From positions 1-62,541 of the forward strand of contig JAHEOA010000014.1 in assembly GCA_018609825.1 (NCBI GenBank): a DNA stretch of 62,541 nucleotides. The letters are read 5' to 3'. The first letter of the stretch is position 1, and the number at the start of each line of letters is the position of its first letter. The stretch comes from Candidatus Bipolaricaulota bacterium (GTDB lineage Bacteria; Bipolaricaulota; Bipolaricaulia; RBG-16-55-9). Positions 7,940 to 16,517 of the stretch are shown here, one piece after another. The notes under the pieces were generated by a model, which saw only the letters and a program-made list of their open reading frames with translations, was not told the DNA's origin and did not search any database. Position numbers and translations under genes: made by a program.

Positions 7940-10900
7940 TCATGAGCCGCACCGGCTCCTCAGGTTGTCGGAGAGGTTGGTGCCGTTGCCCGAGATCCGG
8001 TTGCCCTTGCAGGCGACCGTGGAGACGTCGTTGGCGAACAGCCCGAACTCGTTGTTGCTCTCGATCTGGGTCTCGCGGATGCTGCCCAAGGAATCCAGCA
8101 CGTGCAGGCCATCGGCGCGGTTGCCCGTGATGACGCCTTGGATGATCGTCAGCGCCGAGCGATTGAGCGCCGAGACGCCGTGGCTCTGGTTTTCGCGGAC
8201 CTCGACTTGGCGGAAGCTTGCGGAGGACCCGTCGAGCATGGCGCCGACCTCGCCGTTGCCCTGGACCGTGCCGCCGATCATGAGCAGCGCGCTGCGCTCC
8301 ACGATCGCCAGGCCCAAGCCGGCGTTGTCCCCGACGGTGCTCTGGCGCAGGCTGGCGACGGCCCCGACGAGCCGCATGCCGCCCTTGTCATTGCCGAGCA
8401 CCTGCGAATCGAGCAGCCGCACGGCGGTGCTGTTCTGGGTGAACAGGCCCCAGCCGCCATTGCCCTCGACGCGGCTCTTGCGGACGCTGGCGGGCGTGTT
8501 GAGCAGGCGCAACCCGTCGCCGGGATGGCCCGTGACGAAGCTGTCCACGAGCGTCACCGTCGCGTCCTCGGCGTCGACGCCGCGGTCGCCGTTGTTCTGG
8601 ATCCGGCTCCCGTTGAGCACGTCGGCGGAGCTGGAGGCCAAGATCAGCCCGGCGCCCTCGTTGTTGCCGACGGTGCTGGCGTTGATCCCGACGGTCGCTT
8701 CCGTGGCGCGCACGCCCACGCCGCCGTTGCCCGTGATCTCGCTCCCCTTGATGTCGAAGGAGCTGTCGGTGAGCCGGACGCCGTCGTTGGCGTGATCGGC
8801 GATCGTGCTGTCGCTGACCGAGATCGTCGAGGCCTCGACCAACAATCCGACCGCGCCGCTGCCCGTGAGCTGGCTCGTGCGGATGTCGGCCTTGGAAGAG
8901 CTCGTCAGGACGAGCGCTTCCTGGGGATGACCCGTGATCGTCGTTGCGCTCAGGCTGACGGTGCTCGCCTCGGCGTCCACGCCGCGTTTCCCATTGTTTT
9001 GAACGGTCGAGTCGCGCAGATCCACGGAGCTGTCCACGAGGCTCACGCCGTCTTCCGGATGCGAGGCGAGCGTGACGCTGATCAGCGTGATGCGGCTCTG
9101 ATCCGTGGCGTTCACGCCGAAGCCCTGGTTGTTCTGGATTGCGCCGCCCGTGTAGGTCCCGGAGGAACGGACGAACGTGATAGCGTCGCCGTCATTCGCC
9201 TGGATCTCGGTCTGGCGCAGCGTCAGCTTGCCGTCCGTGGCGCTCAGGCCGGCCGCGCCGTTGCCCTCGATGACGGTGTGCCCCAGCTTGGCCGAGCCGT
9301 TCGTCACGACGACGCCCTCGCCGTTGTGCCCGGAGATCCGGACCGTTTGGGCGCCTTCGCTCACCACGTCGGTGGTCAGCGCGGCTTGGTCGACGCGGAC
9401 CCCGACGCCGCCGTTGTCCGTGATCTGCGTGCTCTCCAAGACGGCCGCCGAGTCGATCAAGACGACGCCGTCTTGGCTGTTATTGGCGAACGTGCTGCGC
9501 TCGTCCGAGAGCGTGGAGCGGTTCTCAGCGCGGATGGCCACGCCGCCGTTGTTTTCAACCGTTGATTCGGTGAAGTCGGCCACGGAGCCATCCAGTGCGA
9601 TCGCGTCCTGCGGGTGATCGCTGAACGTCGTCGTGCGGATCGTCAACTGAGAGTTCCCGGCCTGTACGGCGCGGGCTCCATTGGACGTGATCTGGCTCGA
9701 CTTGAACGTGGCGGAGCTGTCGGATAGCTCGACGCCGTTGGCCGAGTTGCCGGAAAGCTCGCTGTTGGTCAGCAACAGCTCCGAACTCTCCACGCCGGAA
9801 ACGCCGCGCTGCCCATTGTCCGTGATCTGACTGTCCGTGAGATCGAGCTTGGTGTTGACGAGCGTCGCGCCGTCGCCGCCGTTGCCGGCGATCTCCATCG
9901 TCTCAGCGCGCATGATGGAGTCGGTGGCGGTCAGGCCGGTCCGGTCGTTATTGGCGATGCGGCTGCTGTCCCCTTCGACCGCACTGTTGACCAGCAACAG
10001 ACCGTGCTCCGGGTGGCCCGTCACGGCGCTGTCGGCGAGCAGCTTGATCGCGCTGTTGTCGGCGTCGATCCCGCTCCTGCTGTTGTCCGTGACCTGGGTG
10101 CTCGACAGGTCCGCGGAGGAGTCGACCAGCTTGAGGCCGCCGCTCGGGTGCTGCCGCACCGTCGAGTTCTCCAAGACGGCGCGTGAGCGCGACGCCGCGT
10201 CGAGGCCCCATCCGTTGTTGTTCGACAATGTGGTGCCGTCGATGGCGGCCTGGGAGCTGCGCAGCACGACGCCATTGTTGCCGTTCTGACCGACGGTGCT
10301 GTCGGTCAGCGTGAGTTTGGCGCGGGTGGCGCTGAGGCCGTCGCCGCTGTTGTTGGTCACTTCGGACGACGTCAGCTCGGCGGAACTCTTGACGAGCGTC
10401 AGGCCGTTGCCGCCGTTGTTGGCGACGGTGCTCGCGTTGAGGCCGCTGACGGAGTCTTGGGCGGAGATGCCGTGGCTGTTGTTGTTCTGAACCTGACTGT
10501 TCGCCATTTCCAGAGCACTGTTGGCGAGCAGGATGCCCTCTTCGGGATGGCCGCTCACCGTCGATTCCACGGCTTCCACGGTCGAGCTGGTCGCGTCGAT
10601 GCCCGTGATGCCGTTGTTCGTGACCTCGGTATTGGTCATGTCGGCCGTGGAGTTGAGCAATTGGAGACCTTGTTGGCCGTTGGCGTCGACCGTGCTCTCG
10701 GCGAGTCGCACGGTGGAGACCTCCGCGCTCAGGCCGCGGGCGCCGTTGGACTCGATCGTGCTCGCGGTGATCTCGGCCGAGCTGTTCTCCAGCGTGACGC
10801 CGTCGTCCGGATGGCCGGCCACGAGCGTGTCATCCATGGTGAGCCCCGAGTTGTTGAACCCGTGGACGCCCTTGGCCCCGTTGTTCGTGATCTCGCTGGA

Positions 10901-13300
10901 GAAGATGTCGGCGGTGCTGTTGGCCAGCTCCACGCCCGTCCGGCCATTGTCGTCGACGATCACGGCTGTAATGGCGATCTTGGAGCTCTGCGAGCCGATC
11001 CCGCGGCCCTCGTTGTTGATGACCTCGCTGTCGCTGACGTCGCCGGAGCTGTTGTCGAACGCCATGCCGTCGTCCGGGTGTTCGGACACGACGCTGCCGT
11101 CGCCGACGATGACCACCGACGTCGTCGCGTTGATCCCCTTCCCGCTGTTGCTCGTGATGGTGGTCGAGGCGATGTCGGTGGAGGAGTTGATGAGGTTGAC
11201 GCCGTCTTTGCCGTTGCCCTCGATGGTGCTGCCGACGATCACCGAGCGGCCCTGCTTGGACTCGCTCACCCCGTAGCCGCCGTTGCTCGCGACGGTGGCG
11301 TTGCTCATGTCGAGCAGCGAGTTGACGAGCGTGACGCCGTCCTCGGCGTTCTGGGAAATCGTGCTCTTGAAAACGGCGGCGCTGGAGTCCGTGGCCTGGA
11401 CCCCGTAGGCGCCGTTCGCGGTGATCTGGGTGTTGGAGATGTCGGCGGCGGCGCTGCCCTGCAGCGTCACGCCGTCGGTGCCGTTCTCGGCAATCTGGGC
11501 GCCCTCGGCGGTGATCAGCTGAGCGCCGTTTGCGGCCAAAACGCCGCGCGCGCCGTTGGCCCGCACCGTGCTGCCGGCGATCTCGACGGTGGCGTCGTCG
11601 ATCACCACGCCGTCGTTCGGGTGATCGACGACGACGCTCTCGGCGGCGATCGTGACGTCGGCCTTGGCCGTGGCGCGCACGCCGACGCCCTCGTTGACCG
11701 AGATCTCGCTGCCCTCGATGCGGGCGTCGCTGTTGACCACGTTGACGCCGTCGTCGGCGTTGTCCTTGATGACGCTGTCGTCCACGCTCAGCTCAGACTC
11801 CGACTCGGCACGCACGCCGTAGCGGCCGTTGTCGGCGATGGTGCTGTCCGCGATCGTGCCCTTGGATTGCACCAACAAGACGCCATCTCGGCCGTTGGCG
11901 CTCACCTCGCTGCCGGTCAGCGTCAACTCGGATTGGGGCGCGTCGACGCCGTTGGCCTGGTTGGTGCGCAGGGTGCTGTTCTGAACCTCGGCGGAGGAGC
12001 CGTCGAGCAGCAGCCCGTTCCGGCCGTTGGTGTCGACGTTGCTGCCCGCCATGCTGAGCGAGGCCTCCGACGTCGCCTGGATGCCGTTGACCTCGTTGTT
12101 GGTGATCGTGCTGTCGGCAACCTCGGACGTGGCGCCCTCGAGGCGAATGCCGTCCTTCGGATGCTCCGCGACGGTTGTGCCGCTCATCGTCATCGTTGAC
12201 GCCTGCGTGACCAGCACGCCGAAGCCGTCGTTGGCGCGCAGCTCGCTGCCGTTGATCTGGGCTTGGGCGTTCTTCAAGACGACGCCGTCGCCGGGTTGTT
12301 CAAGAACCCGAGAGTTCTCGAGCGTCAGTTCGGAGTTCTCGGCGGTGACGCCGCTGCCGGCGTTGCCGGTGATGAGCGTGTCGGCGAGCGTCGCCGTCGA
12401 GTCCAGCACGAAGACCGCGCCTTCCGGATGTCCGGTCACCTCGCCGCCGTTGTAGGTCAGCTCGGAGCCGTCACTGACGCGCAGGCCGACCCCGGCGTTG
12501 TCGACGATGCGCACGTCGCTGAACGTGCCGACGGTGTTCTCCAAGATGACGCCGTTGGTGCCCTGCTTCGTGAACACGACGCCGGAGATGTCGAGCTCGG
12601 CATTGACCGCCCGCAGGGCAAAACCGGCGTTTTCGCGGATTTCGCCGCCGTCGTAGGCCAGCGTGGAGTTCTCCACGAGGATGCCGTCGCCCGGGTTGGC
12701 GCGAATGGTGGAATTCTGCACGGTGACGTCCGAGTCATTGACGATCTTGATGCCGTTGATCTGTTGATCTTCGCTTTCGGTGACGGGCTTGGGGATAGTC
12801 ACCTTCTTGAGCGTGGCGCTGCTGGCCGATATCTCAATGCTGCGCCCGATGTTCTCGATCAGCTCCATCTCTTCGAGAACGATCGCCTCGCTGTCCTTGA
12901 TGACGATGCCCCCGCCCCCGGGCTTCGTCTCCAGGGTCTCGGGATCCAGGATCTGGCCGCTGCGGACGTTGATCCCCTTGATCGTGATCCGGTCGGAGCT
13001 CTGCACCGTGATCGTCGGCTTGTCCGAGTCGGCACGGACGGTCACGGTGCCGGGGTTCTGCGCGCGAATGGTGATGTCGGACTTGTTGGCAATCCGGAGC
13101 GTCTCGCGATAGGTGCCGGGGGAGACGACGATGACATCGCCGGAAAACGCTTGTTGGATGGCGCCGCTGATGGAGCCGGCCTCTCCGGGAACGGTGATCG
13201 TCCTGGCCCAAGCAGGGCCGGCGCTAACGATCCCGACGATGAGGAACAGGGCGGTAAAAATCAGCCCGACCTGAACCCGGTGTGGCAGTCGCTTGTGCAT
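7940..13300 (-). CDS. Giant secreted right-handed parallel beta-helix repeat protein (1786 aa)
   Basis: The start at 13300 is set by AAGGAGG just upstream and by the signal peptide that follows (MHKRLPHRVQVGLIFTALFL, cleavage near AWA-RT). Residues 35-110 (TVPGEAGSISGAIQQAF, DVIVVSPGTYRETLRI) are typical of the first turns of pectate-lyase/NosD-like beta-helices. The remaining 1600 or more residues are 23-24 residue turns that alternate between two types, one with HPxDGVxLxxSSA and one with NNGxxGVxAxxS. At about 24 residues per turn this is some 65-70 turns. It is almost cysteine-free except for two Cys near the C-terminus (VACKGN, RCGS). No catalytic residues for polysaccharide cleavage are recognisable. 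A structural, adhesive or glycan-binding surface role is inferred. Confidence 0.9.
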   Translation of the reverse strand: MHKRLPHRVQVGLIFTALFLIVGIVSAGPAWARTITVPGEAGSISGAIQQAFSGDVIVVSPGTYRETLRIANKSDITIRAQNPGTVTVRADSDKPTITVQSSDRITIKGINVRSGQILDPETLETKPGGGGIVIKDSEAIVLEEMELIENIGRSIEISASSATLKKVTIPKPVTESEDQQINGIKIVNDSDVTVQNSTIRANPGDGILVENSTLAYDGGEIRENAGFALRAVNAELDISGVVFTKQGTNGVILENTVGTFSDVRIVDNAGVGLRVSDGSELTYNGGEVTGHPEGAVFVLDSTATLADTLITGNAGSGVTAENSELTLENSRVLEQPGDGVVLKNAQAQINGSELRANDGFGVLVTQASTMTMSGTTVAEHPKDGIRLEGATSEVADSTITNNEVNGIQATSEASLSMAGSNVDTNGRNGLLLDGSSAEVQNSTLRTNQANGVDAPQSELTLTGSEVSANGRDGVLLVQSKGTIADSTIADNGRYGVRAESESELSVDDSVIKDNADDGVNVVNSDARIEGSEISVNEGVGVRATAKADVTIAAESVVVDHPNDGVVIDDATVEIAGSTVRANGARGVLAANGAQLITAEGAQIAENGTDGVTLQGSAAADISNTQITANGAYGVQATDSSAAVFKSTISQNAEDGVTLVNSLLDMSNATVASNGGYGVSESKQGRSVIVGSTIEGNGKDGVNLINSSTDIASTTITSNSGKGINATTSVVIVGDGSVVSEHPDDGMAFDNSSGDVSDSEVINNEGRGIGSQSSKIAITAVIVDDNGRTGVELANSTADIFSSEITNNGAKGVHGFNNSGLTMDDTLVAGHPDDGVTLENSSAEITASTIESNGARGLSAEVSTVRLAESTVDANGQQGLQLLNSTADMTNTEVTNNGITGIDATSSTVEAVESTVSGHPEEGILLANSALEMANSQVQNNNSHGISAQDSVSGLNASTVANNGGNGLTLVKSSAELTSSEVTNNSGDGLSATRAKLTLTDSTVGQNGNNGVVLRSSQAAIDGTTLSNNNGWGLDAASRSRAVLENSTVRQHPSGGLKLVDSSADLSSTQVTDNSRSGIDADNSAIKLLADSAVTGHPEHGLLLVNSAVEGDSSRIANNDRTGLTATDSIMRAETMEIAGNGGDGATLVNTKLDLTDSQITDNGQRGVSGVESSELLLTNSELSGNSANGVELSDSSATFKSSQITSNGARAVQAGNSQLTIRTTTFSDHPQDAIALDGSVADFTESTVENNGGVAIRAENRSTLSDERSTFANNSQDGVVLIDSAAVLESTQITDNGGVGVRVDQAALTTDVVSEGAQTVRISGHNGEGVVVTNGSAKLGHTVIEGNGAAGLSATDGKLTLRQTEIQANDGDAITFVRSSGTYTGGAIQNNQGFGVNATDQSRITLISVTLASHPEDGVSLVDSSVDLRDSTVQNNGKRGVDAEASTVSLSATTITGHPQEALVLTSSSKADIRTSQLTGSGAVGLLVEASTISVSDSTIADHANDGVRLTDSSFDIKGSEITGNGGVGVRATEATVGINASTVGNNEGAGLILASSSADVLNGSRIQNNGDRGVDAEDATVTLVDSFVTGHPGDGLRLLNTPASVRKSRVEGNGGWGLFTQNSTAVRLLDSQVLGNDKGGMRLVGAVASLRQSTVGDNAGLGLAIVERSALLMIGGTVQGNGEVGAMLDGSSASFRQVEVRENQSHGVSALNRSALTIIQGVITGNRADGLHVLDSLGSIRETQIESNNEFGLFANDVSTVACKGNRISGNGTNLSDNLRSRCGS

Positions 13301-13355
13301 GGCAGTCCTCCTTGGTGAATGTCCCTCTCGAACAGCCACCCCGTAATGACGGAGT

Positions 13356-13766
13356 TTAGTCCTCTTGGGAGTTGCCTGCAAGAGAACGTAAGGGAATGGT
13401 CGATGCGAACCGGGCGAGCCCCAGCCAGGCCCCGATGCCGATTGCGTCGATCAGCACGTCGCGGACCGCGCCCTCGCGGCCGGGGATGAACGACTGGTGG
13501 AACTCGTCGCCCGCGGCGAAGCCGAGCGCCAATAGCCCGCTCCCGATCAGCGCGCGCGATGGGGCGATTTTATGAGCGCGCAGCGCGCGCCACACGAGGA
13601 ACGTCAGCACGCCGAACTCGCCGACGTGGCCGATCTTGCGCACGACCAGATCCCAGACGCCGGGCGCGCCCGTCTCGAGCGACGGGATGTGCGACAGGTA
13701 GGCGATCAGCCCGGCCCAGGCCAACACGGGGCCCCAATAGCGGAGCGCAGAGACGAAAGGGCGCAT
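13356..13766 (-). CDS. VanZ-like family membrane protein
   Basis: The 136-residue protein from the ATG at 13766 has four hydrophobic segments and the VanZ-like signatures KIGHVGEFGVLTFLVWRAL and GDEFHQSFIPGREGAVRDV. The ATG at 13766 is preferred over an upstream in-frame ATG (13889) because the extra 41 residues are Arg/His-rich and not family-like. No Shine-Dalgarno sequence is seen. VanZ-like proteins occur in glycopeptide-resistance and envelope contexts, but most have no known function. The beta-helix gene starts 55 bases downstream on the same strand. Confidence 0.8.
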   Translation of the reverse strand: MRPFVSALRYWGPVLAWAGLIAYLSHIPSLETGAPGVWDLVVRKIGHVGEFGVLTFLVWRALRAHKIAPSRALIGSGLLALGFAAGDEFHQSFIPGREGAVRDVLIDAIGIGAWLGLARFASTIPLRSLAGNSQED

Positions 13767-13789
13767 GGCGCCATGGTAACGCACGCGCC

Positions 13790-13819
13790 GGGACGCGTTG
13801 AACGGGGTCGCGTTGAACC
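13790..13819. repeat. Two tandem 15-bp direct repeats upstream of the VanZ-like gene
   Basis: GGGACGCGTTGAACG is followed immediately by GGGTCGCGTTGAACC (13 of 15 identical). The pair lies between the divergent VanZ-like gene and the small envelope protein gene and could be an operator; no binding protein is suggested by context. Confidence 0.5.
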
Positions 13820-13882
13820 GGGGCGGGTGCGCATGGCCTTGTCGGCGCGAACCGAGATGCGCTAGCGTGCGGGGGATCCGAT

Positions 13883-14371
13883 GTGACACGCTTTCACAGA
13901 CGTTGGACGGTCGGCGTTCTGGTGGCCGTGGTCGGCGGGCTGCTGGTGGCGCCGGCGGGTGACGCCGACGTACGGATCGGCGGCGGCGCTGGCGTGATGG
14001 GCCAGGAGGCCGCGCCGATGGGCCGAATCGGGGTTGACCTCTTGTCCCTGTGGTTCGTCACGGCCGCGATCGACGCCGAGGTCTGGCTCGTGCCGAACGG
14101 CGGCCCTTGGGTGATGCCCTTCCTGACGGTCAGCACGCCGCTGTTGTTCAAGGCGACCGTCGGGGTGGCGCCGTTGATCGACGTGGCGACCCCCCAGGCC
14201 TCGGTACCGCCAAGCGTGGCTGCGCTGAAAGCGGCCGTCGGCGCGGGCGTTGGCCCCTTGGAGCTGTTCGGGGAGGCGATCTTTTTCCTCTTGCCCGGAG
14301 AAGGCGTCCCCACGAGCATCGAGGACCTGGGCCGACCCATCTTTGCCTTTGGAGTGACCCTGGAATTCTAG
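13883..14371 (+). CDS. Small exported envelope protein, possibly outer-membrane barrel-like
   Basis: The 162-residue protein has an Arg-rich start and hydrophobic signal (GVLVAVVGGLLVAPAGDA), then alternating hydrophobic/Gly segments and a terminal Phe (FAFGVTLEF). A C-terminal aromatic after alternating hydrophobics is a hallmark of outer-membrane beta-strands, but the protein is short and the assignment is tentative. The GTG start follows GGGGGATCC. Its stop is 2 bases before the MazG-like ATG, so the two are likely one transcript. Confidence 0.65.
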   Translation: MTRFHRRWTVGVLVAVVGGLLVAPAGDADVRIGGGAGVMGQEAAPMGRIGVDLLSLWFVTAAIDAEVWLVPNGGPWVMPFLTVSTPLLFKATVGVAPLIDVATPQASVPPSVAALKAAVGAGVGPLELFGEAIFFLLPGEGVPTSIEDLGRPIFAFGVTLEF

Positions 14372-14373
14372 CT

Positions 14374-14697
14374 ATGGAGTTACGCGAACGTCAGCAGGAA
14401 GTGGCCAAGTTTGTCAACGAGCACGATCTCGATCGGCAGTCGATGGTCTGGCTGCTTGATCTGGTCTCGGAGGTCGGCGAGCTCTCCAACGAGCTGTTGC
14501 AGGAGTCCGAATACGGCGAGCGGCCCCTCCACGCGGGCCGCGAATGGATGGAGGAGCTCGGCGACGTCCTCTTTTCGCTCGCCTGTTTAGCCAATCGGTC
14601 CGGCGTCGATCTCGACGACGCGCTGGCGCGAGCGCTTGCCAAATACCAACGCCGCATTGAAGACACGGGGCACCCGGGATCCGGCCCGCTCCGCTAG
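14374..14697 (+). CDS. MazG-like nucleotide pyrophosphohydrolase
   Basis: The 107-residue protein is alpha-helical with the MazG metal motif: Glu33-xx-Glu36 (EVGEL) and Glu61-xx-Asp64 (EELGDVLF). The family hydrolyses NTPs/dNTPs to NMP plus pyrophosphate, often for housecleaning of non-canonical nucleotides. It is a single-domain MazG-like protein, about half the size of E. coli MazG. It converges on the heme operon with only 2 bases between stop codons. Confidence 0.88.
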   Translation: MELRERQQEVAKFVNEHDLDRQSMVWLLDLVSEVGELSNELLQESEYGERPLHAGREWMEELGDVLFSLACLANRSGVDLDDALARALAKYQRRIEDTGHPGSGPLR

Positions 14698-14699
14698 CC

Positions 14700-15743
14700 T
14701 CAGCGCTTGGCGTTCAGGCACATCGTGCCCGGTTCGGGCCGGCACTGGCACTGGCGGAACTGGTAATAGTCCGGCTTGATGCCGGCGACGAAGGGTTCCG
14801 CCAGGTCGGCCAAGGCGCGGGCGAACGCCGGGTCGTCGTGGGGAATCGGGACGCGGTGGAAGGCGATGTCGTTGTCCTCAGCCACGTCCCGCAGCTCGAT
14901 GTCGAGTTCGCTCAGGGTCTCGCTCTGCTCGTGCATGAAGCTGACGGGATCGACGATGACGCGCTCCGCCTGCAGGCCGGCAACGACGTCGTCGATCTCG
15001 GGTTGCGTCCACTCGATGTTGCGATTGGCGTGGTTCTGGAACCCGAGCCGAAAGCCATCCAGGCCGAGCAGCTTGCTCACTGCGTCGCAGTACTCGTCGA
15101 CGTAGTCCGCGTAGCGGCTGCCGTTGTTGACGTAGTGCATCGGCGTGCCGTGGGCCGAAAAGACGAACGCCGTTTCGGGATCGTCCAAGGACAGACCGCG
15201 ATCCGCAATGAACCGGCGAATATTGTCCACGCGGAGCCGCGTGTAGCCCGGATGTTTATGCCAGCCGGTGATCTCCTGGACAGGCACGTCCCATTCCGTT
15301 GCCGCCAGCGCCCGTCGGAACTGCGCCAGGGCCGCGACGGTCGTCGAGGGGCCACAGTGCGGATAGATCGGGATCGCAATCAGCTGATCGACGTCCGCCG
15401 CTCGGGCGTCGTCGACCATCTCTTGAATGAACGGCGGCGTGTACTGCATGCCGACGAACGTCTCCACGGCAAACCCGCGGTCGTCCATTTCCCGCTTCAA
15501 GAGCCGGGCTTGCTCCTCGCATTGGGGATTGTGTGGCGAGCCGCCGATCGCCTCGTATTCCTCAATCAACCCGTCGGCGCGCCGCTCGGCCAGCTCATGG
15601 GAGCGCTGCCAGCGGGCGTCGTCGGTGTCGGCCTCCTCCAGCACGGCGTTGGTGTAGAAGATGCGGGCGAGGAAGTCGACGATGGTCTCGCGCGAGGTGT
15701 CGCTCGGTTCGCCGAAGTTGAGCAGACAGATGCCTGCGGTCAT
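14700..15743 (-). CDS. cpfC: Ferrochelatase (probable coproporphyrin ferrochelatase CpfC)
   Basis: The 347-residue protein inserts iron into porphyrin. His198 (VFSAHGTP) and Glu275 (HEQSETLSELDIE) match the catalytic pair. Because the operon also encodes coproheme decarboxylase, the substrate is probably coproporphyrin III rather than protoporphyrin IX. Cys332, Cys334 and Cys342 near the C-terminus (QCQCRPEPGTMC), together with an internal Cys such as Cys130, suggest a [2Fe-2S] cluster, as in actinobacterial and animal enzymes. It is last in the hemA-chdC-cpfC operon, 75 bases after chdC. Confidence 0.93.
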   Translation of the reverse strand: MTAGICLLNFGEPSDTSRETIVDFLARIFYTNAVLEEADTDDARWQRSHELAERRADGLIEEYEAIGGSPHNPQCEEQARLLKREMDDRGFAVETFVGMQYTPPFIQEMVDDARAADVDQLIAIPIYPHCGPSTTVAALAQFRRALAATEWDVPVQEITGWHKHPGYTRLRVDNIRRFIADRGLSLDDPETAFVFSAHGTPMHYVNNGSRYADYVDEYCDAVSKLLGLDGFRLGFQNHANRNIEWTQPEIDDVVAGLQAERVIVDPVSFMHEQSETLSELDIELRDVAEDNDIAFHRVPIPHDDPAFARALADLAEPFVAGIKPDYYQFRQCQCRPEPGTMCLNAKR

Positions 15744-15818
15744 GGGTCATCCTTTCCGTGCGGCAGGGCCTGCCGTCGTGGGGCGTTGCGCCTATCGTAC
15801 ACCGCGACAGGGCCGCGA

Positions 15819-16517
15819 TCATCCGAGCAGTCGGAGGCACGCGTCGAGCGGGCGATGGATGCAGGTGAAGATCGGCGTGTCCCGCTCGGTGTAGCGCCGG
15901 GCTTCCGTGTTGCGCAGGGCGATGACGAGGTCCTGAAAGTCGACCAGCTCGTCGGTCTCGTAGACGACGATGAACTCCTGATCATCAAGCCCGGTCGAGT
16001 AAGCCAATACTTGCCGAACGGATGGAAACTGTTTGCCGACTTTGATGTGCTCGTTCATCATGCCTTGGCGAGCCTGTTCGCTCATGAGATACCAGTCGAT
16101 CGTCTTGGTGAAGGGATAGACGATGAGGTAGCGTTCGTGGTCCTCGACGTCGATGGCCTGCTCCTGGGACGTCGGTCGTCGCACGTAGCGGGACTGTCGA
16201 ACTCGACCAAGCATGGAGTGCGTGACGTCCAAGTAACGGCCGAGCCCGGCTGTCCGAACGTGGCCGAGGAAGTCTTGGATGCGATCGGGGCTGTCGGCCC
16301 AGTTCCATAGCAACAATTCCGACTCGGGCTTCATGCCGACGGTGCTGTAGGGGAACGTGTCGATCTCCTCGAACGACTCGATGGCGGCTTGAAGTTCCTG
16401 GCGCGCTTGTTCGCGCTCCGCCTCGGGCAGACGCCGCCAGTTCGGATCGGCTTTGAGGAACGTAAACTTGAGCCAGGGGAACGCCAGCGCGTGGTCTTGG
16501 GCGGTGGTCGAGCCCAT
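15819..16517 (-). CDS. chdC: Coproheme decarboxylase ChdC (HemQ), chlorite-dismutase family
   Basis: The 232-residue protein catalyses the last step of the coproporphyrin-dependent heme pathway, decarboxylating coproheme to heme b with peroxide. YLIVYPFTKTIDWY contains Tyr134 and Lys138, matching the catalytic Tyr145 and Lys149 of staphylococcal HemQ. His157 in MNEHIKVGKQFP is the expected proximal ligand. True chlorite dismutases carry a distal Arg in a different motif, not seen here. Its ATG follows the hemA stop codon with no intervening base, implying coupled translation. Confidence 0.93.
   Translation of the reverse strand: MGSTTAQDHALAFPWLKFTFLKADPNWRRLPEAEREQARQELQAAIESFEEIDTFPYSTVGMKPESELLLWNWADSPDRIQDFLGHVRTAGLGRYLDVTHSMLGRVRQSRYVRRPTSQEQAIDVEDHERYLIVYPFTKTIDWYLMSEQARQGMMNEHIKVGKQFPSVRQVLAYSTGLDDQEFIVVYETDELVDFQDLVIALRNTEARRYTERDTPIFTCIHRPLDACLRLLG

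Noticed and set aside
7942..13318. Repeated sequence considered as a CRISPR or satellite array
   Set aside because: The repetition is at the amino-acid level within one open frame (beta-helix turns) and the DNA copies are diverged.
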